Shown here piece after piece: positions 40,855 to 49,982 of a stretch of 64,000 nt of DNA. This DNA comes from DAITPV01 sp050692555. Its GTDB lineage: Bacteria > Actinomycetota > UBA4738 > CALAEC01. Position numbers and translations under genes: made by a program. A model generated the notes under the pieces. The model was given only the letters and a program-made list of their open reading frames with translations, made no database searches and had not been told where the DNA came from. Every line of letters begins with the position of its first letter. Position 1 is the stretch's first letter. The stretch covers positions 8,463-72,462 of the forward strand of contig JBOGVS010000012.1 of NCBI GenBank assembly GCA_050692555.1, written 5' to 3'.

Positions 40855-41183
40855 TGAGCGAACCCGATCTGGTACTGCGGTTCGACGAACGCGGTCTGGT
40901 CCCCGCGGTCATCCAGGACGTGGAGAACGGCGAGGTCCTCATGGTCGCGTGGATGAACGAGGAGGCGGTCCGCAGGACGCTGGACTCCGGCCGTACGTGG
41001 TTCTGGAGCCGCTCCCGGCAGGAGCTGTGGCGAAAGGGCGACACCACCGGCCACGTCCAGCACGTTCGCGAGGTCCGCTACGACTGCGACGCGGACACCT
41101 TGCTGGTGAAGGTCGACCAGGTCGGCGCGGCGTGCCACACCGGCGAGCGGTCGTGCTTCCACCGGGTTCTGGAGACATCCTGA
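40854..41183 (+). CDS. hisI: Phosphoribosyl-AMP cyclohydrolase
   Basis: 109-aa monofunctional enzyme. MVAWMNEEAVRRTL, SRSRQELWRKGDTTGHVQHV and the metal site YDCDADTLLVKVDQVGAACHTGERSCF, with the conserved Cys residues, are complete. There is no fused HisE (phosphoribosyl-ATP pyrophosphatase) domain and no separate hisE in this operon. One-base overlaps with hisF and hisG. Confidence 0.94.
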   Translation: MSEPDLVLRFDERGLVPAVIQDVENGEVLMVAWMNEEAVRRTLDSGRTWFWSRSRQELWRKGDTTGHVQHVREVRYDCDADTLLVKVDQVGAACHTGERSCFHRVLETS

Positions 41184-42061
41184 TGCTTCGGTTCGTGATC
41201 CCCAAGGGCTCGCTGGAGGAACAGACCCTGCTGCTCCTGGAGTCCGCCGACCTCCGGGTTCGGCGGGGGTCCGACCGCGACTATCACGGTCGCATCGACG
41301 ACGATCGCATCGACCGCGTCTCGCTGCTCCGTCCCCAGGAGATCCCCCGGTACGTGGAGGACGGGTTCTTCGACCTGGGGATCACCGGCCGGGACTGGGT
41401 GGAGGAGACCGGAGCGGACGTGGAGACCCTGGCCGAGCTCACGTATGCAAAGGGCGGTCCCGGCCACCCCGTGCGGCTGGTGCTGGCGGTGCCGGTGGAC
41501 TCGGGCCCCGGTCGGGCCGCCGAAATGCCTCCCGGCAGCCGGATCTCCACCGAGTATCCCGAGATCACCAGGAGGTACTTCGGGGACCTGGGGATCCCGG
41601 TGAAGGTGTTCGAGTCCTACGGTGCCACCGAGGCCAAGGTCCCCGACATCGTGGACGCCATCGTGGACGTGTCGGAGACCGGAGGGACGCTCCGGGCGCA
41701 CGGGATGAAGATCATCGAGACGCTCATGGAGTCGGAGGTCCTGCTGATCGCCAACCGCGCCGCGGCGGCGGATCCGGGGAAGCGGCCGGACATGGACGAT
41801 GTCCGAACGCTGCTCCTGGGCGCCATGGCCGCCCGGGGCCGGGCCCTCATCAAGCTCAACGTGTCCGAGGAGCGGCTGAAGGAGATCCTCGAGGTCCTCC
41901 CGGCCATGAAGGCCCCCACGGTGTCGCCGCTGGCCGAGGAGGGCGCCTATGCCGTGGAGACCGTGGTGGAGAAGCGCAACGTGAACACCCTGATCCCCCT
42001 CCTCAAGGCCTACGGGGCCACCGACATCCTCGAGATCCCCATCAGCAAGATCGTTCCCTAG
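41183..42061 (+). CDS. hisG: ATP phosphoribosyltransferase, long form
   Basis: 292-aa HisG_L. LRFVIPKGSLEEQTLLLLESADL, GFFDLGITGRDWVEE, EYPEITRRYF, VDAIVDVSETGGTLRAHGMK, and a C-terminal ACT-like regulatory domain (APTVSPLAEEGAYAVETVVEKRNVNTLIPLLKAYGATDILEIPISKI). The long form is feedback-inhibited by histidine and needs no HisZ. Placing the first pathway enzyme last in the operon is unusual but not unknown. Confidence 0.94.
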   Translation: MLRFVIPKGSLEEQTLLLLESADLRVRRGSDRDYHGRIDDDRIDRVSLLRPQEIPRYVEDGFFDLGITGRDWVEETGADVETLAELTYAKGGPGHPVRLVLAVPVDSGPGRAAEMPPGSRISTEYPEITRRYFGDLGIPVKVFESYGATEAKVPDIVDAIVDVSETGGTLRAHGMKIIETLMESEVLLIANRAAAADPGKRPDMDDVRTLLLGAMAARGRALIKLNVSEERLKEILEVLPAMKAPTVSPLAEEGAYAVETVVEKRNVNTLIPLLKAYGATDILEIPISKIVP

Positions 42062-42342
42062 TCGGGAGGAACGAAGAACCGGCCGGGTCGGGGGCGGATC
42101 CTGGTCACGGTGAGCGAGCCGGCATCCCCACCGAAGTGCAGCTCTACCGGGAACGAGGGTGCCGAGGGCAGCCGGTTGTAGGCCGACCCCTGCCCCAAGA
42201 CGAGCACCAGCCGGGCGCCGGCCGGAACCACGGCGTCGAGCGGCTGGAATGAGAAGTCCACGGTCATCCGCTCCCCCGGGGTGACCGGACCGGCGTGGTC
42301 CTCGGTGCGGGTGGGAAAGCGCAGGTCGATCGAGCGGTTCAT
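42058..42342 (-). pseudogene. Remnant: C-terminal domain of an X-Pro dipeptidyl-peptidase (PepX_C-like)
   Basis: 94 codons matching only the C-terminal beta-sandwich domain of S15/CocE peptidases (LDLRFPT; VTPGERMTVDFSFQPLDAVVPAGARLVLVLGQGSAYNRLP; VELHFGG). The catalytic alpha/beta domain is absent, and the frame closes 15 bases upstream. The ATG at 42342 overlaps the reverse transcriptase stop by one base, so it may be translated together with it. Most likely what is left of a peptidase gene; a retained small partner protein is the alternative. Confidence 0.6.
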
Positions 42343-42956
42343 CAGGCCGAGGACCCATCATCTCCCGGCCACCGCAGCGCGGTGGGCCCCTCCACGACCG
42401 AGGTCTTCCGCTCCGACCGGCGGAGCCCCACCCGACCGAGGGCCTCGTCGATCCGATCGAGGACGACGAGCATCCCACCGGCTGACGGCAGGCCGATCAG
42501 ATAGTCGTCCACCCATCGAAGGATGGGAGTAGGTGAGAGGGCTTCGTCGACGGGCCGGAGGACGGCATTGGCCATCACGGCGGAGGCCGGCGGGCCGATG
42601 GGGAGGCCTTCGTAGCCCTCGCTCCCCCACTCCTCCAGCATGTCTGCCGACAGTCGGGCGTCCACCGGGTCCGCACCGGAGGACCGAAGGCACTCAGCCA
42701 GGACCGGCGGGGTCACCGATCCGTAGAACGAGGCCACGTCCGTCCGGAGCAGGAGCGAGGAGCGTCCGGCCACCCCGGCCGCCACCCGATTGGCCAGCCG
42801 GATGGACGCCGGGACCGGGGCCAAGCTCCACGCCGTCGCCGACTCGGTCGACCGGTTCGCCAGGACACCCGGCTGCAGGCGCTGCTCGATGACCGGGGCC
42901 ACCCGGCCGCCGAGCCGGTGCCACGCCGCCTCATCCCGCGGCGAGAGAACGGCCAT
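42342..42956 (-). CDS. Orphan minimal reverse transcriptase (RVT_1-like), 5' end probably frameshifted
   Basis: 204 residues from ATG 42956 covering RT fingers and palm: motif A LLRTDVASFYGSV (Asp73), motif B GLPIGPPASAVMAN (118-130, Ile and Ala replacing the usual Gln and Pro), motif C LRWVDDYLI (D150-D151), and motif D LGRVGLRRSERKT. No thumb or extra domain follows. The frame is open upstream to 43118 without a start and reads RT-like (IVSRWEAKPSGGFRR). A GTG at 43081 opens another frame (SAPGYKRLGRTSLWPGEDRW) that one added base near 43020-43030 would join to it. No retron, intron or DGR features seen. Unknown-group RT, possibly of a defence type. Confidence 0.78.
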   Translation of the reverse strand: MAVLSPRDEAAWHRLGGRVAPVIEQRLQPGVLANRSTESATAWSLAPVPASIRLANRVAAGVAGRSSLLLRTDVASFYGSVTPPVLAECLRSSGADPVDARLSADMLEEWGSEGYEGLPIGPPASAVMANAVLRPVDEALSPTPILRWVDDYLIGLPSAGGMLVVLDRIDEALGRVGLRRSERKTSVVEGPTALRWPGDDGSSA

Positions 42957-43088
42957 CCTCCGGAACCCTCCGGATGGTTTGGCCTCCCACCGTGAAACGA
43001 TTGGATCGACGAGCGCCAGCGGTCCTCCCCCGGCCAGAGGGAGGTGCGGCCCAACCGTTTGTATCCCGGCGCCGACGCCACCGCCTAT

Positions 43089-43102
43089 CCCCCGTTCGGG
43101 GG
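43089..43102 (-). repeat. Short hairpin upstream of the reverse transcriptase
   Basis: CCCCC-GAAC-GGGGG on the minus strand (5-bp stem, 4-base loop) between the M20 peptidase stop and the candidate RT start at 43081. No T-tract. It may be incidental. The rest of 42957-43138 is open in the two frames described for the reverse transcriptase. Confidence 0.3.
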
Positions 43103-43138
43103 TTCCGTGCTCCTCCGGTCAGGGGATGTTCGGCTGAG

Positions 43139-44485
43139 TCAGGAGCGCGGCAGCTCGGCGAGCCGCTCGAACAGCAGGGCCTGAGAGACGCAGGTCTTCT
43201 CGAAATCGTCGAGGAGCAGGCTCTCGTTGGCTCCGTGAGCTCGCCCATCCGGGTCCTCGACGCCGGTGAGGAGGATGGCGGTGTCCGGGTACGCCTCGGC
43301 GAACGCGGCCACCAGCGGGATGGTCCCCCCCGCGCCGATGTCCTTGGGGGCGGCCCCCCAGCCCTCCTCGAACGCCTGCCGGGCGGCCTGGTACACGGGG
43401 CCCTCCGCCGGGACCTGGAACGGCCAGGCGCCCGCTCCCTCGGTGACCGTCACCCGGGCGCCCCATGGTGCGTTCGACTCCAGGTGGTGGACCAGGGCCT
43501 TCATGGCCCGGGTCGGGTCGTCGCCCGGAGCGAGTCGAAGGCTGACCTTGGCCCGGGCCACCGGCACCAGGATGTTCGCGGCCTCGGGGACCCGCGGCGC
43601 GTCGATCCCCAGCACCGCCAGCGCTGGGCGGGACCACAGCCGCTCGGTGAGCTCTCCATCCCCGATCAGCTGCAGACCCTCGACGGATCCGGCCTGCTCC
43701 CGGAACTCCTGTTCGGTGAGATCCAGGGGGTCCGAGGGGCCCGACGCCAGGCCGTCGATGGCCACGTTCCCTCGGTCGTCATGGAGGGTTGCCAGCAGCC
43801 GGGACAGCGAGGTGAGGGCGTCGGGAAGCGGGCCTCCCCACATGCCGCTGTGGACGGCGTGGTCGAGGGTCCTCACCTCCACGACGCAGTCGACCAGGCC
43901 GCGCAGCTTGGTAGTGAGGCCCGGGGTCCCCACCCGCCAGTTCGACGCGTCGGCCAGGATGATCACGTCGGCGCGAAGGGCATCCGCGTACCGATCGAGG
44001 AACGCCGGGAGGTTCGGTGACCCTTGCTCCTCTTCGCCCTCGATGAACACCCGCACTCCGACCGGCGGCGCGCCGTCGTGAGCCAGCAAGGAAGCCTGGT
44101 GGAGGGCGATCCCCGCTTTGTCGTCACAGGAACCTCGTCCGAACAGCCTGCCATCTCTTTCGGTGGGCTCGAACGGCGGGGTGTCCCAGTCGGACTCGTC
44201 TCCGGGGGGCTGGACGTCGTGGTGCGCGTACAGCAGTACCGTGGGAGCTCCGTCGGGAGCCGGATGCTCACCGACCACCGCGGGATGGGCTCCCTCCACC
44301 TCGAGGAGCCGGACCCCCTGAAGGCCACAGCCCTCGAGGATCTCGGCGGTGAGCTCCGCGGAGGCGCGCACGGGCGCCGGGTCGAAACCTTCGAAGCTGA
44401 CGGAGGGGATCCGGATGAGCCGTTCGAGGTCCTTACGAACACGGGGAAGCACGGCGCGGGTGGCTTCCCGGAGGTCGGCGCTCAC
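43139..44485 (-). CDS. M20-family metallodipeptidase
   Basis: 448 aa. Zinc-ligand motifs: LLYAHHDVQPPGD (His, catalytic Asp), GRGSCDDKAGIALHQ (bridging Asp), FIEGEEEQGSPNLPAFL (catalytic Glu-Glu), ILADASNW (Asp) and GVEDPDGRAHGANESLLLDDF (His). The bacterial exopeptidase dimerisation domain lies in between. Likely cleaves dipeptides or acylated amino acids. GTG 44485 lies 7 bases after TAGCCT (44498-44493), which immediately follows the kamA stop: a leaderless start. Confidence 0.92.
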   Translation of the reverse strand: MSADLREATRAVLPRVRKDLERLIRIPSVSFEGFDPAPVRASAELTAEILEGCGLQGVRLLEVEGAHPAVVGEHPAPDGAPTVLLYAHHDVQPPGDESDWDTPPFEPTERDGRLFGRGSCDDKAGIALHQASLLAHDGAPPVGVRVFIEGEEEQGSPNLPAFLDRYADALRADVIILADASNWRVGTPGLTTKLRGLVDCVVEVRTLDHAVHSGMWGGPLPDALTSLSRLLATLHDDRGNVAIDGLASGPSDPLDLTEQEFREQAGSVEGLQLIGDGELTERLWSRPALAVLGIDAPRVPEAANILVPVARAKVSLRLAPGDDPTRAMKALVHHLESNAPWGARVTVTEGAGAWPFQVPAEGPVYQAARQAFEEGWGAAPKDIGAGGTIPLVAAFAEAYPDTAILLTGVEDPDGRAHGANESLLLDDFEKTCVSQALLFERLAELPRS

Positions 44486-44498
44486 GCGGAGGAGGCTA

Positions 44499-45932
44499 TC
44501 AGGTGAGCGCCGGGACCCGTTCGGCTCCCGCGGCGAAGCGACGCCAGTACTCCCTGCCCTCCTCGGACAGGGTGGGAACGGGATCGTAGTACGGGTACCG
44601 CCGGCCGAGGGCCTCGGGATCGTCGAACTCGATCCCGGTGCGATAGTTCTTCGTCCAGTAGGAGATCCCGAGAACGCGGTCGTAGTCCTCGATCTGGTTC
44701 ACCCACCGCTTCCCCACATAGGGGACGTCGCACACGATCCGCGGCGTGGCGAAGCCGGGAAGGTACCCCATGATAGCGTGCTGGAGTTCCTGTGCTTCCC
44801 ACACCGCGGTCCGCCAGTGCTCCGAGTTCGGGATCATGTCGCACATGTAGAAGTAGTACGGCATCACCTTGGCGTGGTCGAGCAGCGTGAAGCACAGCTC
44901 CAGCAGCTCCTTGGGGGTGGTGTTGACGCCGCGGAGGAGCACCCCCTGGTTCCGGACGTCCCGAAGCCCGCACTCCAGAAGCTTGCGGGTCGCCGTAGCC
45001 ACCAGCGGGGTGACTTGGTTGGCGTGATTGACGTGGGTGTGCACGGCGATGTCCACGCCCCGTTGCCGCGCAACGGTGGCCATCCGCTCGCACGCGGCCA
45101 GGACGTCGTTCTGGAGGAAGTGCTGCGGCAGACCCATGAGGCCCTTGGTGGCCAGCCGGATGTCCCGGATGTTCTCGATCTCCAGGAGCTGCATGACGAA
45201 GTCCTCGAGGCGCCGGATCGGCACGTTGGCCATGTCCCCACCCGAGACCACCACGTCGCGGACCGACGGCGTGGCCCGCAGGTACTCGAGCATGCGGTCC
45301 CATCGTTCTTGCTGCCTCTCCTCGAACTTGTACTTGAGGATCTGCGGCGTGTCGTTGCCCACCAGGTCCATCCGGGTGCAGTGACCGCAGTACTGGGGAC
45401 AGGTGGCGATCATCTCCGCGAGGACCTTCGTCGGGTAGCGGTGGGTGAGGCCTTCCACGGCCCACATGTCGGCCTCGTGGAGGCTGTCCCGCGCCGCCAG
45501 CGGATGGCTGGGGAACTCCGGGTCCCGGTCGGACAGCACGGGGAGCATGTACCGGCGCACCGGGTCACTCCACAGGTCCTGCTCGTCCATGGTGTTGAGC
45601 ATCTGGGGCGGGACGAGCATGGACATCGTGGCCCGCTGTCGCTGGTCGCGCTCGAGGTCGGCCATGAACTCGTCGGTGGCGTACTCCCCTAGTGCGTCCT
45701 TCAACTGCCCGAGGTTCTTGACCGTGTGGGCTCGTTGCCACTGGGCGCTCTCCCACTGCTCCGGGGTGACCTCTCGGTAGCCAGACAGACGCCGCCACTC
45801 CGGTTCCCTGAACTCCCGGGGCAGGGGGTATCGGAACGGCTGGTCGGCCGCGTGGGCCTGCAGCCTGCGGTGGCCCGGTCTCTGTGGGTCCATTGGCTCG
45901 CTCGCTGGAAGGATCGGCTCGTGAGAGCTCAT
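44499..45932 (-). CDS. kamA: Lysine 2,3-aminomutase (radical SAM)
   Basis: 477 aa from ATG 45932 (a later ATG at 45893 is possible). Converts L-lysine to L-beta-lysine with PLP and a [4Fe-4S]-SAM radical. The cluster motif is CPQYCGHCTRMDLVG (CX3CX2C), followed by VVVSGGDMANVPI, HTHVNHANQVTP, NQGVLLRGVN and YYFYMCDMIPNSEHWRT. The length and the presence of kdd, kamD and kamE favour catabolic KamA rather than EpmB, which modifies EF-P. Downstream of kdd and a GNAT gene. Confidence 0.9.
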   Translation of the reverse strand: MSSHEPILPASEPMDPQRPGHRRLQAHAADQPFRYPLPREFREPEWRRLSGYREVTPEQWESAQWQRAHTVKNLGQLKDALGEYATDEFMADLERDQRQRATMSMLVPPQMLNTMDEQDLWSDPVRRYMLPVLSDRDPEFPSHPLAARDSLHEADMWAVEGLTHRYPTKVLAEMIATCPQYCGHCTRMDLVGNDTPQILKYKFEERQQERWDRMLEYLRATPSVRDVVVSGGDMANVPIRRLEDFVMQLLEIENIRDIRLATKGLMGLPQHFLQNDVLAACERMATVARQRGVDIAVHTHVNHANQVTPLVATATRKLLECGLRDVRNQGVLLRGVNTTPKELLELCFTLLDHAKVMPYYFYMCDMIPNSEHWRTAVWEAQELQHAIMGYLPGFATPRIVCDVPYVGKRWVNQIEDYDRVLGISYWTKNYRTGIEFDDPEALGRRYPYYDPVPTLSEEGREYWRRFAAGAERVPALT

Positions 45933-45996
45933 TCTAGAGCCGAACGTCCGGGAAAATCCAACTCTGGCCGAATCTGGTTCGGCCCACAGGTCGTGG

Positions 45997-46548
45997 CTAG
46001 GACAGGTGAGGCACGTCGGAGGCCAGGAGCCCGTAGAGGTGGCAGTCGTACCCGCCTGAGCCGTGGGGGCATCCGCTCCGGAGGGTCCCCTCGCGGTGGA
46101 AGCCGAGCTTCTCCGCCACCCGCTGGCTGGCCGCGTTTTCCACACCGGCCCTGAGCTCGAGGCGGTACAGCCCCAGCGTTCGGAACCCGAAGCCGACGAT
46201 CGCTCGTCCCGCTTCCGTGGCGTACCCGCGTCCGGTCACGTCCGAGCGGACCCAATACCCCATCTCCCCGATCCGCTGGTCCGGCCTCGACCAGCGGATG
46301 CCGATCCCGCCGACGACCGATCCCTCCTGGAGGATGGCGAAGTCGTACTCCCGCCCGGCGGACCAGGCCTTCACGGCGCCTTGAACGAACGCCTCTGTCC
46401 GGTCACGAGACGTCTCCGGCGCCCAGGCCATCCAGTCCCGCAGATCCGCCAGTGAGGCCTCCACGGCCTCCCACGTCCGCTCGGCATGCGTCGGCTCGAT
46501 CGGCTCGAGGCGAAGCCAGTCCGTCTCGGTGGGCTCTCGGGGGATCAC
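45997..46548 (-). CDS. GNAT-family N-acetyltransferase (RimJ/RimL-like)
   Basis: 183 aa. Typical RimJ/RimL order: LRLEPIEPTHAERTWEAVEASLADLRDWMAW, VVGGIGIRW, EMGYWVRSDVTGRGYATEAGRAIVGFGFRTLGLYRLELRAGVENAASQRVAEKLGFHREG, including the acetyl-CoA loop GRGYAT. It overlaps the kdd stop by 4 bp and precedes kamA. In some archaea kamA pairs with a beta-lysine acetyltransferase (AblB), but this protein is of a different subgroup, so that role is only a possibility. Confidence 0.85.
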   Translation of the reverse strand: MIPREPTETDWLRLEPIEPTHAERTWEAVEASLADLRDWMAWAPETSRDRTEAFVQGAVKAWSAGREYDFAILQEGSVVGGIGIRWSRPDQRIGEMGYWVRSDVTGRGYATEAGRAIVGFGFRTLGLYRLELRAGVENAASQRVAEKLGFHREGTLRSGCPHGSGGYDCHLYGLLASDVPHLS

Positions 46549-47567
46549 CAGGCGTACCGGCGCTCGAACACGGCTCGCAGGTCCGGGGTCTCTCGGATCA
46601 TCTGGAGCGCCAGGTCCGCGTGACCGGGAACGTATCCCGACCCGATCTGGAGGCCGACGTCCTTGCCCAGGCCCTCGGCGATCAGCGCCGCCGCGGTGAA
46701 GGAGGTAGCCATGGAGAAGAAGTACACGTCGCCTCCCTCCCGAGCCAGGAGGATCGAGGCCCCCTCCGTCCCCGGGACGTTGACGCAGTTGACCACGAGG
46801 TCGGCCACCCCGTCGTCATCTCCGCCCAACACCTCCGCGGCGGCCCGAAGACATCCGACCGGGTCCTGCGCGTCGGCCGCCAGCACTTCCTTGAAGCCCA
46901 GTCCCCGGAGGATCGCGATGTCCCGCTCGTGGTGCACCACCCCGGCCACCCGCTCCGAGAGGCCCCGGGCCGCGACCATGGCCAGGATCCCCGACTTCCC
47001 GCCCGCGCCCACGACCAACGTGCGTCTTCGGCCCGGCGCCAACCGACGCACCTGCGCCGGGGCTCCGGCCACGTCCAGAACGGCCAGGCACAGGTTCGCC
47101 GGGAGGTCATCCGGAAGCCGGGCGTACGGCGCCGACTCGAACAGGATCGCCCGCCCCGCGACGGGAACCTGCTCGGAGCTCCCGTCCCACTCGGAGAGGT
47201 CGTCGATGATCAACGGCGTCAGCGTCAGTGAAACCAGCGTGGCGATCCGGTCGCCGGGGCGGACATCGGCCCGCCGCTCCCCCACCTCCGCCACGGTGCC
47301 CACCAGCATCCCACCGGATCCGGTGACCGGGTTGTGCATCTTCCCTCGCGCCCGCACGATGTCGAGGACCCGCCCCCGCATCCGTTCCGGGTCGCCGCCC
47401 CGCTCTTGGCGGATCTGGTGGAAGGACGCCGCGTCGAGGTTCAGCCGGCTCACCTCGATCAACGCCTCCCCTCCTCGAGGCGGCGGGGAGGGGTCCAGTC
47501 GTTCGGCCTGCTGGGGAAGGGCACCGGGCGGCTCGATCACCCGGTGGAGGCCGTAGGGCGAAGTCAT
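46545..47567 (-). CDS. kdd: L-erythro-3,5-diaminohexanoate dehydrogenase
   Basis: 340 aa. NAD-dependent MDR-like enzyme oxidising 3,5-diaminohexanoate to 5-amino-3-oxohexanoate in lysine fermentation. Characteristic stretches: YGLHRVIEPPGALPQQAERLD, SFHQIRQE, RARGKMHNPVTGSGGMLVGTV, GRRRTLVVGAGGKSGILAMVAA (Rossmann) and FFSMATSFTAAALIAEG with IGSGYVPGHADLAL. Coupled to the GNAT gene and upstream of kamA. Divergent from an Lrp-type regulator whose start is only 23 bp away. Confidence 0.9.
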   Translation of the reverse strand: MTSPYGLHRVIEPPGALPQQAERLDPSPPPRGGEALIEVSRLNLDAASFHQIRQERGGDPERMRGRVLDIVRARGKMHNPVTGSGGMLVGTVAEVGERRADVRPGDRIATLVSLTLTPLIIDDLSEWDGSSEQVPVAGRAILFESAPYARLPDDLPANLCLAVLDVAGAPAQVRRLAPGRRRTLVVGAGGKSGILAMVAARGLSERVAGVVHHERDIAILRGLGFKEVLAADAQDPVGCLRAAAEVLGGDDDGVADLVVNCVNVPGTEGASILLAREGGDVYFFSMATSFTAAALIAEGLGKDVGLQIGSGYVPGHADLALQMIRETPDLRAVFERRYAW

Positions 47568-47573
47568 ATGGCT

Positions 47574-47580
47574 CTATTAT
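47574..47580. promoter_or_regulatory. Overlapping -10-like elements between kdd and the Lrp regulator
   Basis: Rightward TATTAT (47575-47580) ends 10 bases before the regulator GTG. On the other strand TAATAG (47579-47574) ends 6 bases before the kdd ATG. With only 23 bp between the start codons, any regulator binding here would affect both genes. The leftward element is weak. Confidence 0.4.
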
Positions 47581-47590
47581 TCGGCCCACC

Positions 47591-48031
47591 GTGGACGACA
47601 AGGACCTCCGGATCCTGACCATCCTCCAGGAGGACGCCCGGGCCACGTACGCGCAGATCGCCTCCCAGGTCGGGCTCTCCGCGTCGTCGGTGCACGACCG
47701 CGTCCGGAAGCTGGAGCGGCGCGGGGTGATCCTCGGGTACCGGGCCTCCCTCGATCCGCACGCGGTGGGTCTGGGAGTCACCGCCCTGGTCTCGGTGGTG
47801 CCCCTCGATCCTTCGCAGCCCGACGATCTCCCCGACCGCGTGGTGGAGTTCCCGGAGGTGGAGGACTGCTTCTCCGTGGCCGGCGTGGAGAGCTACGTCC
47901 TCAAGGTACGGACCCGGACCACCGGCGACCTCGAGGACCTGCTCCGGCGCCTTCGGGAGAAGGCCGGGGTCCAGACCAGGACAACGGTGGTGCTGTCGAT
48001 CCCCTTCGAGGGACGCCCCCTCAAGCCTTGA
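47591..48031 (+). CDS. Lrp/AsnC-family transcriptional regulator
   Basis: 146 aa. N-terminal HTH (DDKDLRILTILQEDARATYAQIASQVGLSASSVHDRVRKLERRGVILGYRA) and C-terminal RAM effector domain (VTALVSVVPL; VVEFPEVEDCFSVAGVESYVLKVRTRTTGDLEDLLRRL). GTG 47591. Directly divergent from kdd, so it likely controls lysine catabolism in response to lysine or a related amino acid; this is inferred from position. Confidence 0.9.
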   Translation: MDDKDLRILTILQEDARATYAQIASQVGLSASSVHDRVRKLERRGVILGYRASLDPHAVGLGVTALVSVVPLDPSQPDDLPDRVVEFPEVEDCFSVAGVESYVLKVRTRTTGDLEDLLRRLREKAGVQTRTTVVLSIPFEGRPLKP

Positions 48032-48095
48032 TCCGCTGAGCACGGCGGCAGTGTACCGGCCACCTTCCATAGGGGGACGGCGGACACTGCCGAAC

Positions 48096-49961
<1,866 letters not shown>

Positions 49962-49982
49962 GTCCTAGACCGTCCTCTCCCC

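Noticed and set aside
43139..44485. Retron msr/msd element upstream of the reverse transcriptase
   Set aside because: The region immediately upstream is the M20 peptidase gene, and the 182-base gap contains only one short 5-bp hairpin and coding-like frames; no inverted repeats of the retron kind were seen.
44499..45932. KamA as EpmB, the EF-P lysine-modifying enzyme
   Set aside because: Length, neighbours (kdd, Lrp regulator) and the presence of kamDE favour lysine catabolism. No epmA or efp is in the window.
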